64,000 bases of DNA from Streptomyces sp. WAC08241 (GCA_007858575.1 CP042279.1:4652501-4716500); one strand, 5' to 3'. Numbered from the stretch's first letter, positions 35,418 through 47,818 are shown. Notes: generated by a model from the sequence alone, not told the origin. Numbers and translations: made by a program.

Positions 35418-37189
35418 GGTTGCCTCCGGGCGTCGAGGTGGTGAAGGACTTGTTGGTGACGGTGTTGTGGTTGCCGAGGTCACGTTGCCCTTGGTGTTCT
35501 CGATGAAGGTGCCGCCCTCGGCCACGTGGACGATCTTCTGCTCGAACTCGGCGGTCTCGTAACCGGCTTCGCGGAGCGCGACCGTCACGCCGTTCGCGAC
35601 CCGGTCCTGGACGCTCTTCAGGTAGCGGCTGACGTCCATCTCCTGGAAGAGGGAGGCCTCGTCGTCGGAGCCGAGCTCGCGGACCGAGACCTCGGGCCCT
35701 CGGGCAGCGCGTGGGCGTGGCCCGCGGTGAGCAGCCGCCAGGCGTGGCCGAGCGAGCGCCAGAGGGTGACGAGGGCCCGCCCGGCGGAGCGCGGGGTCTG
35801 GCCGAGGGCCCAGACGGCCTTGCCGAAGTGGTGGTTGTGCCGGTAGCGGTGGGCGATCCGGTCGGCGTACCGGTAGAGCGGCTTCACGGGCCGCAGGACG
35901 TGCGGGGCGACCTCCAGCATCAGCATGCCGCCCTGCGTGTGGACGCGGACGAAGACGGTGGTGACGATCTCTCGCCCCAGCCGCCGACCCGGATGCGCAG
36001 GAAGTGGCGGCGGGTCTCGCCGCCCTCCTCGATGGAGCCCGAGCGGTGCGTCTCGAAGCCCTCGGGGGTGTACGGGGCGGCGGTGCGGTCCGGGAGGCCG
36101 TCGACGGGCAGGAAGACGACCTCGTCGATCTCCAGCTCGCGCAGCCGGTCCCGTACGGCCGCCTGGATCTGCGGCGAGCCGTGCGGGAGGCACGCGCAGC
36201 GCCTCCAGGAGCGGGACGACGTGCCGCATGATGGCGCTGTTGTCGAGCGGTTCGGGCGCCTTGCCGTCGAGGTCCTTCCGGGGCGCAGCTCGATGGAGAG
36301 CGACCAGGGCTCGTACGGTTCGCCGGCGCCGCAGAACGGGTCGTCCGCCCCGTACATGATGAGCCGCGCGTGCTGCTCGATCCGGATGCGGTCGCGCAGC
36401 CGGCGGGAGTGGGCGCCCTCGGCCTGCTCGGCCGGGTCGGCGCGCTGGTCGGGGAAGCGCGCCCGGGAGAGCTCCTGGGTGAGCGCGCGGGCGAACTGTC
36501 CGCGCTGGACGGCCACCGCCCAGGCCACGAGCAGCGGCACCGCGATCGCGATCCACGCCTCCAGCCGGCCGACGCCCCACACCTCCTCGGCGGCGAGCAG
36601 CGCCAGGGCGCCGAGGAACTCGCCCGCCTCGGAGAGGTCGCCGAGGAGCTTCCCAGCGGTCTCCTCGTCGCCGAGGGCGAGCAGGAGGAGGAACACCGCG
36701 CCCTGAAGAGCATGAACCGCCCGTACCAGCGCAGGACGAAGGCGGGGACGAGGCGGTAGACCGGGGTGGCGGCGGCGGTGGCCCGGCCGCGGATCCAGCG
36801 GGCGACCCCGAGCAGCAGGAAGGGCACGACGAGGAGGACGACCAGGCCCTTGGTCAGCGGGAAGGCGACGACCCAGAGGGCCAGGATCGCGGCGGCCCAG
36901 CCGAGTTCGACGCGGCGGGCGCGCAGCGCGTGGGCGAGGACGCGGCTCGCGTCGTAGCCGAGGGCGGGGCGGCGAAGCGCTCCTCGTGGACGTAGAGCTG
37001 GTCGATGACCTCGTCGCGGAACCTGTCGTCGAGGTACGTGCCGGCGCAGAGCAGCCGGGTCGCCTCGCTGGCCGACGGGTGGGTGCCCGGCGGTGGGGCG
37101 CCGGGCACCGGGGTGCCGGACGGCGGCGTGCCGGGTGGCGGCGTACTGGGTGGCTGTCCGGGCTGCTGGGGTACGAACGACTGCGCCAA
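35410..37189 (-). CDS. Large membrane protein ending in the same GNVTxGNHNTVT motif
   Basis: The N-terminal region (AQSFVPQQPGQPPSTPPPGT, Pro/Gly repeats) is followed by GTYLDDRFRDEVIDQLYVHE. Then come hydrophobic helices (ELGWAAAILALWVVAFPLTK, GLVVLLVVPFLLLGVARW, AWIAIAVPLLVAWAVAV) and a soluble domain (RLRDRIRIEQHARLIMYGAD, LEIDEVVFLPVDGLPDRTAA). The C-terminal part reads SLFQEMDVSRYLKSVQDRVA, NGVTVALREAGYETAEFEQK and, after a break near 35480, GNHNTVTNKSFTTSTPGGNR. The tentative start is TTG 37189 behind GGGGAG. Breaks near 36975, 36705, 36285, 36190, 35975 and 35700. Unknown function. The end overlaps the DUF5955 start by eight bases, so the three genes downstream of mdh form one operon. 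Confidence 0.7.
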
Positions 37190-37290
37190 GGCTCCCCGAT
37201 GGTGTGGAACTGTCCGTCGCTCCCGAAGAGTTGACCGGGAGCCGGTGGCACAGCATAGGCGAGGCGGGAGCCCCCGCCGGTGGAAGGTAG

Positions 37291-37329
37291 CGCCCCGGCC
37301 CGTACGGTCGGTCGTACGGGCCGGGGGCG
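37291..37329. terminator. Hairpin terminator after mdh
   Basis: CGCCCCGGCCCGTACG pairs with CGTACGGGCCGGGGGCG (one bulge) over a six-base loop, 22 bases past the mdh stop. Confidence 0.75.
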
Positions 37330-37350
37330 CCGGAAGTGCGCGGGGCGGGC

Positions 37351-38339
37351 TCAGATGAGGCCGAGCTCGCGGACCGCGTCGCGCTCCTCGGCGAGCTCCT
37401 GCACGGAGGCGTCGATGCGGGCGCGGGAGAAGTCGTTGATCTCCAGGCCCTGGACGATCTCGTACTTCCCGTCCTTGGTGGTGACCGGGAAGGAGGAGAT
37501 GAGGCCCTCGGGGACGCCGTAGGAGCCGTCCGACGGAACGCCCATGGAGGTCCAGTCGCCCTCGGCGGTGCCGTTGACCCAGGTGTGGACGTGGTCGATG
37601 GCGGCGTTCGCGGCGGAGGCGGCGGAGGACGCGCCACGGGCCTCGATGATCGCGGCGCCGCGCTTGGCGACGGTCGGGATGAAGGTGTCGGCCAGCCACG
37701 CCTCGTCGCTGACGACCTCGGCGGCGTTCTTGCCGGCGATCTCCGCGTGGAAGACGTCCGGGTACTGGGTCGCGGAGTGGTTGCCCCAGATGGTGAGGCG
37801 CTTGATGTCCTCGACGGAGGCGCCGGTCTTGGCGGCGAGCTGGGACAGCGCGCGGTTGTGGTCCAGGCGGGTCATCGCGGTGAAGCGCTCGGCCGGGACG
37901 TCGGGGCGGCGGCCTGGGCGATCAGGGCGTTGGTGTTGGCCGGGTTGCCGACGACGAGGACCTTGATGTCGTCCGCGGCGTGGTCGTTGATGGCCTTGCC
38001 CTGCGGCTTGAAGATGCCGCCGTTGGCCGCGAGCAGGTCGCCGCGCTCCATGCCCTTGGTGTGGGGGCGGGCGCCGACGAGCAGCGCGACGTTGGCGCCC
38101 TCGAAGCCCTGGTTCGGGTCGTCGAAGATGTCGATGCCCTTGAGCAGCGGGAACGCGCAGTCGTCGAGCTCCATGGCGGTGCCCTCGGCGGCCTTGACGC
38201 CCTGCGGGATCTCGAGGAGGCGGAGCTTGACCGGCACGTCCGCGCCGAGCAGGTGGCCGGAGGCGATGCGGAAGAGCAGCGCGTAGCCGATCTGGCCGGC
38301 CGCGCCGGTCACGGTGACATTCACGGGAGTGCGGGTCAT
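37351..38339 (-). CDS. mdh: Malate dehydrogenase
   Basis: The start is ATG 38339. The Rossmann motif VTVTGAAGQIGYALLFRIAS is at the N-terminus. Substrate-binding arginines lie in ALLVGARPHTKGMERGD and FTAMTRLDHNRALSQLAAKT, and the catalytic His is in LTIWGNHSATQYPD. The protein is of the cytosolic (eukaryote-like) 329-residue type. A single base lost near 37905 is the only break. It oxidises malate to oxaloacetate with NAD in the citric acid cycle. It has its own promoter region (38340-38690) and is separated by terminators on both sides. Confidence 0.96.
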
Positions 38340-38687
38340 GGCGATCTCCGTAAGACAGCTTGGCGGTGGGGGTCCCTGCCCTGGTGCGGGATACCCCTCT
38401 TGATCGATCGGTGTCTCGACGTGAAGAGATATCCAGCGGTCAGGCTATCCGACCCGGGCCCTCCTGAATCCCCACCCCTTTGTGGTCCGGCTCACTGCCA
38501 CCCGTCCGCGCGGGCTGCCCTGCCGGCCCGCCGTGCGGCCCTCGCGTCCGTCACGTCGAAGGACGGCGGCTCCGGGGCGACGCGCGCCCCGCGCGGGTGA
38601 CGACGTACCGGAATGGTCACTTCCGTGCCACAGCGCGCCAACGGGCCTTGAACCGGCGTTGGCGCGTCCATGACCCTTGATCACGAC
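38340..38687. other. mdh upstream region with a long hairpin
   Basis: This gap between mdh and the folD-DUF3017 operon holds no convincing gene. CGCGCCAACG (38634-38643) and CGTTGGCGCG (38657-38666) form a perfect 10-bp hairpin with a 13-base loop. AT-rich sequence near 38400-38450 (GATCGATCGG, AGAGATATCC) is the likely mdh promoter. A short reading frame from 38482 has no family resemblance. Confidence 0.45.
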
Positions 38688-38722
38688 GGCGCCCGCCCTC
38701 CCACGGGGAGAGGGCGGGCGCC
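38688..38722. terminator. Hairpin terminator of the folD-DUF3017 operon
   Basis: GGCGCCCGCCCTC and GAGGGCGGGCGCC form a perfect 13-bp stem with a nine-base loop, 40 bases past the DUF3017 stop. Confidence 0.75.
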
Positions 38723-38761
38723 GCGTCCGCGCGCGTACGGGCCGGACGGGCCGGACGGGCC

Positions 38762-39165
38762 CTACGTCACCGTCAGGTGGAGGACGTCCTCCAGGAACGG
38801 GATCCGCAGCCAGGGCCCCGGCTGCACCATGAGCGCGAGCAGCACGATCAGGCCGCCCATCACCCCGTACGTGATCATGTCGGTGAAGCGGGACCGGACC
38901 GCCAGCATGCCCACGGACGGCACCGTCCGCCGCAGCACGGCGCCGAGCAGGAGCGCGGCCCCGACCAGGATCGCCCCCACGCGGAAGGACTGCGGGAACG
39001 CGTCCGTGCCCACCACGAGCAGTCCGGTCCCGGCGACGCAGAGGACCGCGATCAGCGGCCACTGGCGCGCGGGCGCCGGGGCGGCGCCGGTGTGGCGCGC
39101 CCGCCGCCCTCGGGGCGCGCGGTGTCGGTGGTGACGGTGGGCGGCCGCCGCGGTCCGCGTCGCAT
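38762..39165 (-). CDS. DUF3017 membrane protein
   Basis: The likely start is ATG 39165 (MRRGPRRPPTVTTDTARPEG), a basic Pro-rich N-terminus. One break near 39065 leads to the helices QWPLIAVLCVAGTGLLVVGT, VGAILVGAALLLGAVLRRT and MITYGVMGGLIVLLALMVQP, ending VLHLTVT at 38762. Three transmembrane segments and about 133 residues match the actinobacterial DUF3017 family, usually found directly after folD as here. Function unknown. The ATG lies in the open folD frame, so the genes overlap or abut. Confidence 0.82.
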
Positions 39166-40045
39166 CCGGAGGCTCCCGGACGCCACGTCGAGCGCCGCGG
39201 CCGCGCGCTCGGCGGCCTCGACGACGTTGACGAGGAGCTGGGCGCGGGTCATCGGGCCCACGCCGCCCGGGTTCGGGGAGATCCAGCCGGCGACCTCGGC
39301 GACGCCCGGGTGCACGTCGCCGACGATCTTCCCCTCGGCGTTGCGCGAGACGCCGACGTCGAGGACGGCCGCGCCCGGCTTGATGTCCTCGGGCTTGATC
39401 AGGTGCGGGACGCCGGCCGCCGCGACGACGATGTCGGCGTTGCGCAGGTGCGCCGCGAGGTCCCGGGTGCCGGTGTGGCACTGGGTCACGGTCGCGTTCT
39501 CGGAGCGGCGGGTGAGCAGCAGCGGCATCGAGCGCCCGATGGTGACGCCGCGTCCGACGACCACGACCTCGGCGCCGTTGATCTCCACGCCGTGGCGGCG
39601 GAGCAGGGTGATGACGCCGTTGGGCGTGCAGGGCAGCGGGCGGGCTCGTTGAGCACCAGGCGGCCCAGGTTGGTCGGTGGAGTCCGTCCGCGTCCTTCTC
39701 CGGGTCCATCAGCTCCAGGACGCGGTTCTCGTCGATGCCCTTGGGCAGCGGGAGCTGCACGATGTAACCGGTGCAGGCCGGGTCCTCGTTGAGCTCCCGC
39801 ACGACCGCCTCGATCTCCTCCTGCGTGGCGGTGCCGGGCAGCGTGCGCTGGAGGGAGGCGAGGCCGACCTCCGCGCAGTCGCGGTGCTTTCCGGCCACGT
39901 ACTTCTGGCTGGCCGGGTCGTCGCCGACGAGGACGGTGCCGAGTCCGGGCGTGACGCCCTTCTCCCTGAGGGCCGCCACACGGGCGGTCAGATCGGACTT
40001 GATCGCGGCTGCGGTGGCCTTGCCATCGAGAATCTGGGCGCTCAT
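39166..40045 (-). CDS. folD: Methylenetetrahydrofolate dehydrogenase / cyclohydrolase
   Basis: The start is ATG 40045 (MSAQILDGKATAAAIKSDLT). Family blocks are GLGTVLVGDDPASQKYVAGK (catalytic Lys), EDPACTGYIVQLPLPKGIDE, EVVVVGRGVTIGRSMPLLLT, AGAAVLDVGVSRNAEGKIVG-like VLDVGVSRNAEGKIVGDVH and ISPNPGGVGPMTRAQLLVNV. Breaks near 39675 and 39645. No stop for folD is visible before the DUF3017 ATG: its frame stays open into that gene, so the true stop was probably lost with a miscalled base and the 3' end given here is arbitrary. It makes NADPH and formyl-tetrahydrofolate for purines. Confidence 0.92.
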
Positions 40046-40292
40046 GGAGCCATCTTCCCGGATGCCCCCGGCTTCTTCCAATTCGCCGGCGCCGAGGGTT
40101 CCGGAGGGCGGAACGGAAGGTTGCACTTGCACAACTCCACGACGTATCGACTGGACAAGAACTCGCCCTTGCGACAACGATGATCCGCGTAGTACCGCGG
40201 AAAGTGCCGGGGAAATCCGCTCCAATGCCGTGAAGGTCCTCCGCGCGGGCCGCGTCGTCCCCGCACAGAGAAATTCACGGAGGAATCCCGCG

Positions 40293-40927
40293 ATGAGCTT
40301 CGGCGACCCGAACAACCCCTACGGCCAGGGACAGGGCCAAGGTCAGGGCAGCAGCCCGGCTACGGCTACCCGCAGGGCCAGCAGCCGGGGTACGGCTACC
40401 CGCAGCAGGCGCCGCAGGGCGTGCCGCAGCAGGGGTACGGCTACCCGGCGGCCCCGCCGGTCTCCCCGTACGGCGGCTACCCGGGCGCGGTCGCCACGAT
40501 GCCCGGCGGTGTGAAGGCCGGCCGCGTGATGCTGTGGATCCTCGGCGTCCTCCAGGTCCTGGGCGGCATCATCATGATGATCGCGGGCGGCTGGATCGCC
40601 GACCGGATGGCGGAGGAGTCGACCGAGTTCAACAACACCGACGGCGCCGCGACCGCGGTCACCGGCGTCTTCGTCGTCATCGGCGTCTTCGTCCTCGCCT
40701 TCGGCGTCTGGGCGATCGTCATGGCCGCCAAGTCCGCCTCCGGCGGCAACGGCATCCGCATCTCCGCGATCGTCTACGGATCGCTCACGACCCTCGGCAG
40801 CCTCGTCAACCTGCTGGGCGCGAACCTCTTCGCCCTGGTCAGCCTCGTGCTCGGCATCCTGATCATCGTCTTCTACGCGAAGTCGGACGCCGCGGCCTGG
40901 TTCAAGCGCAACAGCCCGCGGTACTGA
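40293..40927 (+). CDS. Tyr/Gly/Pro-rich membrane protein (DUF4064-like)
   Basis: The start is ATG 40293 behind ACGGAGGAATCC. The N-terminal 65 residues are YGYPQ/GQGQ repeats (NPYGQGQGQGQGS, YGYPQGQQ, YGYPQQAPQGV) with one break near 40355. Four transmembrane helices follow: VMLWILGVLQVLGGIIMMIA, AVTGVFVVIGVFVLAFGVWA, IVYGSLTTLGSLVNLL and LFALVSLVLGILIIVFYAKS. The fold and the four-helix count match DUF4064-type proteins. It ends at a bidirectional hairpin. The repeat style resembles the fragment at 1-540. Function unknown; divergent from folD with 247 bases between. Confidence 0.85.
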
Positions 40928-40947
40928 CGGCGCCGCCGCCCGCGAGA

Positions 40948-41000
40948 GCCCGAGGGCCGGGCTCCGTACCCCTTCCCGGTACGGAGCCCGGCCCTCGGGC
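40948..41000. terminator. Very strong bidirectional terminator
   Basis: A perfect 23-bp stem (left arm begins GCCCGAGGGCCGGGC, right arm ends GCCCGGCCCTCGGGC) with the loop CCTTCCC sits between convergent genes. Confidence 0.92.
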
Positions 41001-41012
41001 GCGTCCGGCCCG

Positions 41013-42537
41013 TCACGTCCTGCGCAGGACCGCGAACCCCTCGGAGCGGTGCGTGAGCGCGTACCGCGCCCGCGGATGCAGTTGCGAAGCCAGCCGCACC
41101 GGGTCCGAGACCTGCTGCGACCAGCCGCGCAGGTCGTAGACCAGGTAGTCGGGGTCGACGTCCCCGGAGGTCCCGGCCCAGTAGACCCGGTGGTCCGCCG
41201 TCAGGTGGGCGAGGAGCGAGACGTCCGTCTCCACGCTCGCCCCTCCGGCACCGCCGCCAGCGCCTCCCGGCCTGCGCGACCCGCGCGTCCGCCCGGTACG
41301 TCTCCGGCTTCAGGAGCTCCCGCAGCGGCAGGTTCGCGGCGAGGACGAGCGCGACCGCCGTCCCCACCGGGACGACGACCCTCCCGTACGAGACGAGCCA
41401 GGCGCGCGGCGAGGTGCGCACCGCGCGGGCGCCGTCCACCAGGGCCAGGAAGACGACCGGCATGAGGACCGCGCTGTAGTGCCAGTGCATGCCCCAGTGG
41501 TTGGGGTCCTGGAGAGGAAGCGCCAGCCCAGGGTCGGCAGGACGAGCAGGACCAGCGGGGAGCGCAGGGCGAGGAAGCCGGTGATCGCGAGCAGGTAGAG
41601 GACCATCTCCCAGCGCTCGCCCGAGGCGAGGGCGTCGCCGACGACCTGCCCGAAGGAGGTGTCGGCCCCTCGCCCGTCTTCTCGATCTTGGACCAGTAGT
41701 CGTACTGGCCGAGGCTGCTCGCCGCCGGGATCAGGACGAGGACCGTGAGGGCGAAGGCGGAGACGCCGAAGGCGGCCAGGGCGGCGCCGAGCCGCCTGCT
41801 CCCCTTGAGGAAGAGGACCGCGCCGACCATGGCGACGGTGAGCCCCATGTCCTCCCTTGACGAGGATCAGCGGGATCGCCCAGGAGGCGGCGAGGACCAG
41901 CGGCCGAGGATCAGGCCCGGCAGGTCAGGGCGAGCAGCGGGACGGCGAAGGCGATCTCGTGGAAGTCGGACCTCACCGCCTCCTGGAGCCCCCAGGAGAG
42001 CCCGTACGCGATCGCGAGCCCGAGGCCGGCGGCCCGGCTGCCGAGGACCTGCTGCGCGGTGCGGCCGACGACGGCGGACGAGGCGGCGAAGAGCGCGGCC
42101 TGCGCGAAGAGCAGGGCGACCGGCGAGGCCAGATCCAGTACAGCGGCGCGAGCAGGGCGGTGACCGGGCTGAAGTGGTCCCCGAGGATCGGGAAGCCGGG
42201 CCCCTTTATGTCGACGACCGGCGCGCGGAACTCGGCGTACGCGCGGACGGACTGCCCGAAGATCCCGAGGTCCCAGGAGGGGGTCCGGAAGTACGCGTAC
42301 TGCACCCAGGAGTACAGGAGGTAGAGGGCGCACAGGACGCCCGCGACGATCAGGTACGGGCGGAGGGGGGCGGGAGAGAGGCCGGCGGGGGCCTCGGCAC
42401 CGGCGGCGTCCGGGATCCCGGGAGCGTCCGGGGCGCTCGCGGGAGCGGGGATGACGGCGCCCGGAGTCCCGGCGGCACCCTCGACGGCCTCGGCGTCCTC
42501 GACGGCCTCCTCGGGGACTTGTTCCCACGTCCAACAT
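41013..42537 (-). CDS. DUF2079 polytopic membrane protein
   Basis: The start is ATG 42537 (MLDVGTSP; GTG 42540 is adjacent), then an Ala/Glu/Pro-rich segment. Conserved blocks are YAYFRTPSWDLGIFGQSVRA, FRAPVVDIKGPGFPILGDHF and SPVTALLAPLYW, the DUF2079 signature of an external loop with acidic and His residues as in GT-C glycosyltransferases. More follow: AVRSDFHEIAFAVPLLAL, ILVKEDMGLTVAMVGAVLFL and HWGMHWHYSAVLMPVVFLAL. The soluble tail ends YALTHRSEGFAVLRRT. Breaks near 42490, 42355, 42135, 41910, 41850, 41665, 41510 and 41255. The length of about 510 residues and the GT-C layout suggest a lipid-linked sugar transferase; this is inference. Confidence 0.8.
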
Positions 42538-42613
42538 CACGCCCCCACGAGCAGCGGCCGACAGAAGAGCAACCCATTAGAACAGAGACCGTTCGACCGG
42601 CTGATCCGCCGAC

Positions 42614-42658
42614 GCGGACGGCCCGCCGACCTCCCGGGGAGGTCGGCGGGCCGTCCGC
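42614..42658. terminator. Hairpin terminator after purH
   Basis: GCGGACGGCCCGCCGACCTC pairs fully with GAGGTCGGCGGGCCGTCCGC over the small loop CCGGGG, 36 bases past the purH stop. Confidence 0.92.
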
Positions 42659-42693
42659 GCCACGCGGCCGCGTGTCAGTCGCGCGGCTCGGTA

Positions 42694-44230
<1,537 letters not shown>

Positions 44231-44256
<26 letters not shown>

Positions 44257-44858
44257 GAACCTTTCGTCCCTCAATGCGGTAGCCGTGCCGGGCGAGACGC
44301 CCCACGACGTCGACGAGCAGCGAGCGCTCGACTTCCTTGATGCGCTCGTGCAGAGCGGCTTCATCGTCCGTCTCCCGCACCTCGACCACGCCCTGGGCGA
44401 TGATCGGGCCGGTGTCGACGCCGTCGTCGACGAAGTGGACGGTGCACCCGGTGACCTTCGCGCCGTAGGCGAGGGCGTCGCGCACCCCAGGCACCGGGAA
44501 AACTGGGCAGCAGGGCCGGGTGGGTGTTGACGACCCGGCCGTCGAAGCGGGCGAGGAACTCCTTGCCGACGATCTTCATGAAGCCGGCCGAGACGACGAG
44601 GTCGGGCGCGTACGCGGCGGTGGCCTCCGTCAGGGCGCGGTCCCACTCCTCGCGGCTCGCGTGGTCCTTCACCCGGCACACGAAGGTCGGGAGCCCGGCG
44701 CGCTCGGCGCGCTCCAGACCGGCGGTCCCGTCGCGGTCGGCGCCGACCGCGATGACCTCCGCGCCGTACCCCTCGGGGTCGGCGGCGATGCCGTCGAGGA
44801 GGGCCTGAAGGTTGGTACCGGAACCGGAGACCAGGACGACGAGGCGGGCGGCAGCCAC
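44231..44858 (-). CDS. purN: Phosphoribosylglycinamide formyltransferase
   Basis: The start is GTG 44858. Motifs are LVVLVSGSGTNLQALLDGIA (phosphate loop), VSAGFMKIVGKEFLARF and VVNTHPALLPSFPG, which holds the catalytic His, then after one break near 44493 GCTVHFVDDGVDTGPIIAQG with the catalytic Asp. It ends HVGEHGHR with TAA 44231-44233, inside the purH start region, so purN and purH are coupled. It transfers a formyl group from 10-formyl-tetrahydrofolate to GAR in purine synthesis. Confidence 0.95.
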
Positions 44859-45243
44859 TGGGTCACTCTTTCCGTGGTGTTTGTGCGGTCGTACGAACGA
44901 ATCGTGCCGCTCGATACGGGGAACCCTACGAATGGCTCGACCGTCAGCAACGATACCGGCACACCGGACGGCCCCCGCGGGACGGGGGCGGAGCAGGGCG
45001 GTAGCGTCAGGGTCCGACGTCGGACGCGCGCCGGACCGGCCACGGACCGGTGCCGGGCCGGGGCCGGGCGGCACGGCGGACGCACGCGGACGTACGCGGA
45101 CGTACGCGGACGTACGCGGACGAGACGACACGAAGCGGTACGAGCGGTACTGGGCAGCACGAAGCAGTACCGGGCAGCACGAGACAGCAGCGGAGACCAC
45201 GGGTGCGGCCGTGGTCGAGACGACAGAGGGAAGACGTTCAGCA
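44859..45243. other. purN / membrane-gene divergent region with tandem repeat
   Basis: On the minus strand TTGCTG (44951-44946) and TAGGGT (44929-44924) with a 16-base spacer are a candidate purN promoter. Further on, four copies of a 10-base unit CGTACGCGGA (45081-45120, the first with one change) are followed by scattered AGCAGTACCGGGCAGCACGA-type repeats up to 45190. No gene is seen. Confidence 0.45.
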
Positions 45244-46021
45244 GATGCCGGAACGCCAGTCCACGGACGACAACAACCCGTTCGCGCCGCCGCCCGAGGG
45301 GCGGCCGGATCAGCCGTGGCAGCCGCGGCGGCCGGAGGGCCCGGACGACGACGCGTCCGGGACCCCGGACGCCCCGGGGCCGTCCGACGGCCGCTGGAGC
45401 CCGCGCCAGCCGGGCCCCTCCCAGGACGGCTTCGGCCGCGGACCCGAGCGCCAGGGCGGTCAGGGCGGCGGGCAGGGCGGGCCGGGCCAGGGCGGGTCCG
45501 GGGCGGCCCGAAGCTCCGCTGGGACCCGACGGACCCGGCGCAGCGGCGGGCACGGTACGCGATCCTGGCCGGCATGTGGGCCTTCTTCGCCCTCTTCGAG
45601 ATCCCGGAGCTGGCGCTGCTCCTCGGCGCCCTCGGTCTCTACTGGGGATCAGCTCGCTGCGGACCAGGCCGAAGCAGGACGGGCAGCGGGCGGCGGACGG
45701 GGCCGGCGGGACCGCCGGGGCCGGTGCGGTGTCGCCGACGTCACAGCCGGCGTCCCAGCCCTCGGGACGGACTCCGGGGCAGGGCCCGGCGCAGGGCGCC
45801 TCCCGGTGGCCGCCCCGGCGCGGGCGATGCGGACGGCCGCGATCAGCGGTCTGGTCGCCTCGGCCGTGGCCCTGGCGATCGTGGCGGGCGGCTTCACCAT
45901 GCAGCTCGTCTACCGCGACTTCTACGAGTGCCGCGACGACGCCCTCACCCATGCGGGTGAGCTGGCCTGCAACGACCTCCTGCCGAAGCCGCTGCGGGCG
46001 GGCTTCGGGGTCCGGGAGTAG
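45244..46021 (+). CDS. Pro/Gly-rich membrane protein, unknown
   Basis: ATG 45244 opens PERQSTDDNNPFAPPPEGRP and a long Gly/Gln/Pro-rich disordered stretch (GGQGGGQGGPGQGGSG). After one break near 45510 follows KLRWDPTDPAQRRARYAILA, then two helices (GMWAFFALFEIPELALLLGA, ISGLVASAVALAIVAGGFTM) and the outside tail VYRDFYECRDDALTHAGELA with two Cys. Other breaks near 45650, 45755 and 45805. About 258 residues. I do not recognise a function; the family is common in Streptomyces beside purN. It ends seven bases before the convergent DUF6350 gene. Confidence 0.78.
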
Positions 46022-46028
46022 GCGGGGC

Positions 46029-47699
46029 CTATACGCCGGGGCCTTTGGAGTCCTCCGAGTTCTCGGACTTCTTGGAGTTCTCGGAGCTCTCTGCGTCCTG
46101 GGTTCCCTCGGTGTCCTCCGAGCCCTTCGCGTCCGGAGTCGGGTCCGTTTTCGGATCCGGCTCCGGATCTGTTCGCGGCCGGGACTGGGGATGAGGCTCC
46201 GGTTCCGGTTTCGGTTCCGGTTTCGGTTTCAGCGCCGGGGAGGACTCCCAGGCCGCCGGGAGGAAGTCGTACGGCTCGTAGCCGGTGTCGCCGAAGGGGT
46301 CGCCGTACGGATCGCCGTACGAACTGCCGCCGGGGCCGGGGCCCCGGCCGCCGCCCGGTCCGCCGGAGGAGGCGACCCCAGTCGAGGTTCGGGCTCAGAC
46401 CCGGGTTCCGGCTCCAGGACGGGCGCCGGACCCACTTCGGAAGGGCTTCCGGGCAGTGGCGGCGCCCGTCGCCGCGAGGTCCGGGCGGGGACCGGAGCCG
46501 GTACGCGCTCCGCCCGCGGGACGCGGCGGCCCCAGGCCCGTACCCCCAGGGCCGCCGGAACACCCGCGCAGGCCCCCAGACCACCACCGCCCCGCCCGCC
46601 TGCCACCACACCGGGCCGAACGCGGACAGCCTGCCGGAGCCGATCGGGCCGCCCGCCGCGCCCGCGAGGGCGGCGACGGCCGCCCCGCACGCCCCGGCCG
46701 CGCCCAGCGCCGACAGCGCCGTGTCCCGGCCGTCCAGGTCCGCGCCGAGCGGCCCACCCGGTGGCCCAGAAGCACGGTCGCGACCAGCGGGACCGCCACG
46801 GCCGCCCACTGGAGCCGGCCGCCGGGCCCCTCGGCGGGTACGGCGGCCAGGAGCGGAAGGGCGGTACGGCCGGGTCCCCGGCGAGGCCCAGCGGGGTCGC
46901 GAGGGCGCCCGTACCGAGGGCGAAGCCGGGCCCGAGGCCGTACGAGGCGCCCCACACGGCCGCGTTCGGCAGCAGTGCCAGGACGAGCAGCAGGACCACG
47001 GCCCGTCCCGACCACTCCCCCGCCAGGCCGAGGAACACGGCCTGTGCCCGGTCCGCGTGCCAGGCCAGCGAGGCCGCGGTGGCCGCCGCGCCGCCGGCGA
47101 GCAGGGTCACGAGCCCGAGCCCCGCCGCGCGCGGGAGGACCACCCACCGCTGCCCGGGGAAGGGGCGGCCGAGCGCCGTCCAGACCCCCGCCCCCGCCGC
47201 CCCGACGACGACGGCGGGCGGCCAGAGCCCGGCCGTGGTCAGGTCGGCGGGCAGCGGGCCGCTCTCGCTGTAGAGAGCACGACCGCCGTGACCAGCAGGT
47301 ATCCCCCGGCCACTGAGGCGATCGCGCCGCTCGGGGAGGGGCGCGGCCGGTCCCGCCCGCGGTGCCCCGGTCGAGGGTGTCGCGGGCGGCCCGGTGGACG
47401 AGCCAGACGGGCAGGGCGGTCAGGAGGAGCGGGACGACGCCGAGGGGCGCGGGCGGGCCGGAGAGGGTGTCCGTACGGATCAGGTCCACGCCGTGGGCGA
47501 GCAGCCAGAGGCCGGTGGCGGCGTGGAGGACGTCGCCGGGGCCGCCGTCGGGGAACGGGGAGCTGATCCAGGCCGCGATCACCAGGACCGCGAGGCCGCC
47601 GAGGCCGAGTCCGGCGGCGACCCCGCCCCGGACGCAGGCGGCGGCGAGCGCGGCGGAACGGCCGCCCCGGACCAGGGGGTGCTCGGTCACGTGGGTCAC
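46029..47699 (-). CDS. DUF6350 (PerM-like) polytopic membrane protein
   Basis: The start is GTG 47699 (THVTEHPLVRGGRSAALAAA). Many transmembrane helices follow: AGLGLGGLAVLVIAAWISSP, HAATGLWLLAHGVDLIRTDT, VVPLLLTALPVWLVHRAAR, SGAIASVAGGYLLVTAVVLS and GLGPGFALGTGALATPLGLA. The C-terminal tail is long, charged and low-complexity (LKPKPEPKPEPEP, SENSKKSENSEDSKGPGV). Breaks near 47345, 47270, 46865, 46755, 46570 and 46375 onward. The family is annotated as cell division protein PerM in some actinobacteria. The length of about 556 residues includes that tail. Function unproven. Confidence 0.78.
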
Positions 47700-47818
47700 G
47701 GGGCCATGCTCCCAACGACACGCGCTTTCGCCGCGTAACAGGCAAACGTCCGTTGTGTCGCTCAAGATACGTTTATGTACTTTTCCGCCCAGAGAAGCTC
47801 TGCGGGAGGTCGACGCCC

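Noticed and set aside
38482..38680. Short plus-strand frames upstream of mdh, and a possible tRNA there
   Set aside because: No cloverleaf or T-loop consensus could be built, and the frame has no ribosome site or family resemblance.
44520..47273. Very long plus-strand frame of about 900 codons across the purN and DUF6350 region
   Set aside because: It is an antisense shadow of high-GC genes; its translation is Arg/Gly/Pro-rich and matches no family, while the minus-strand genes do.
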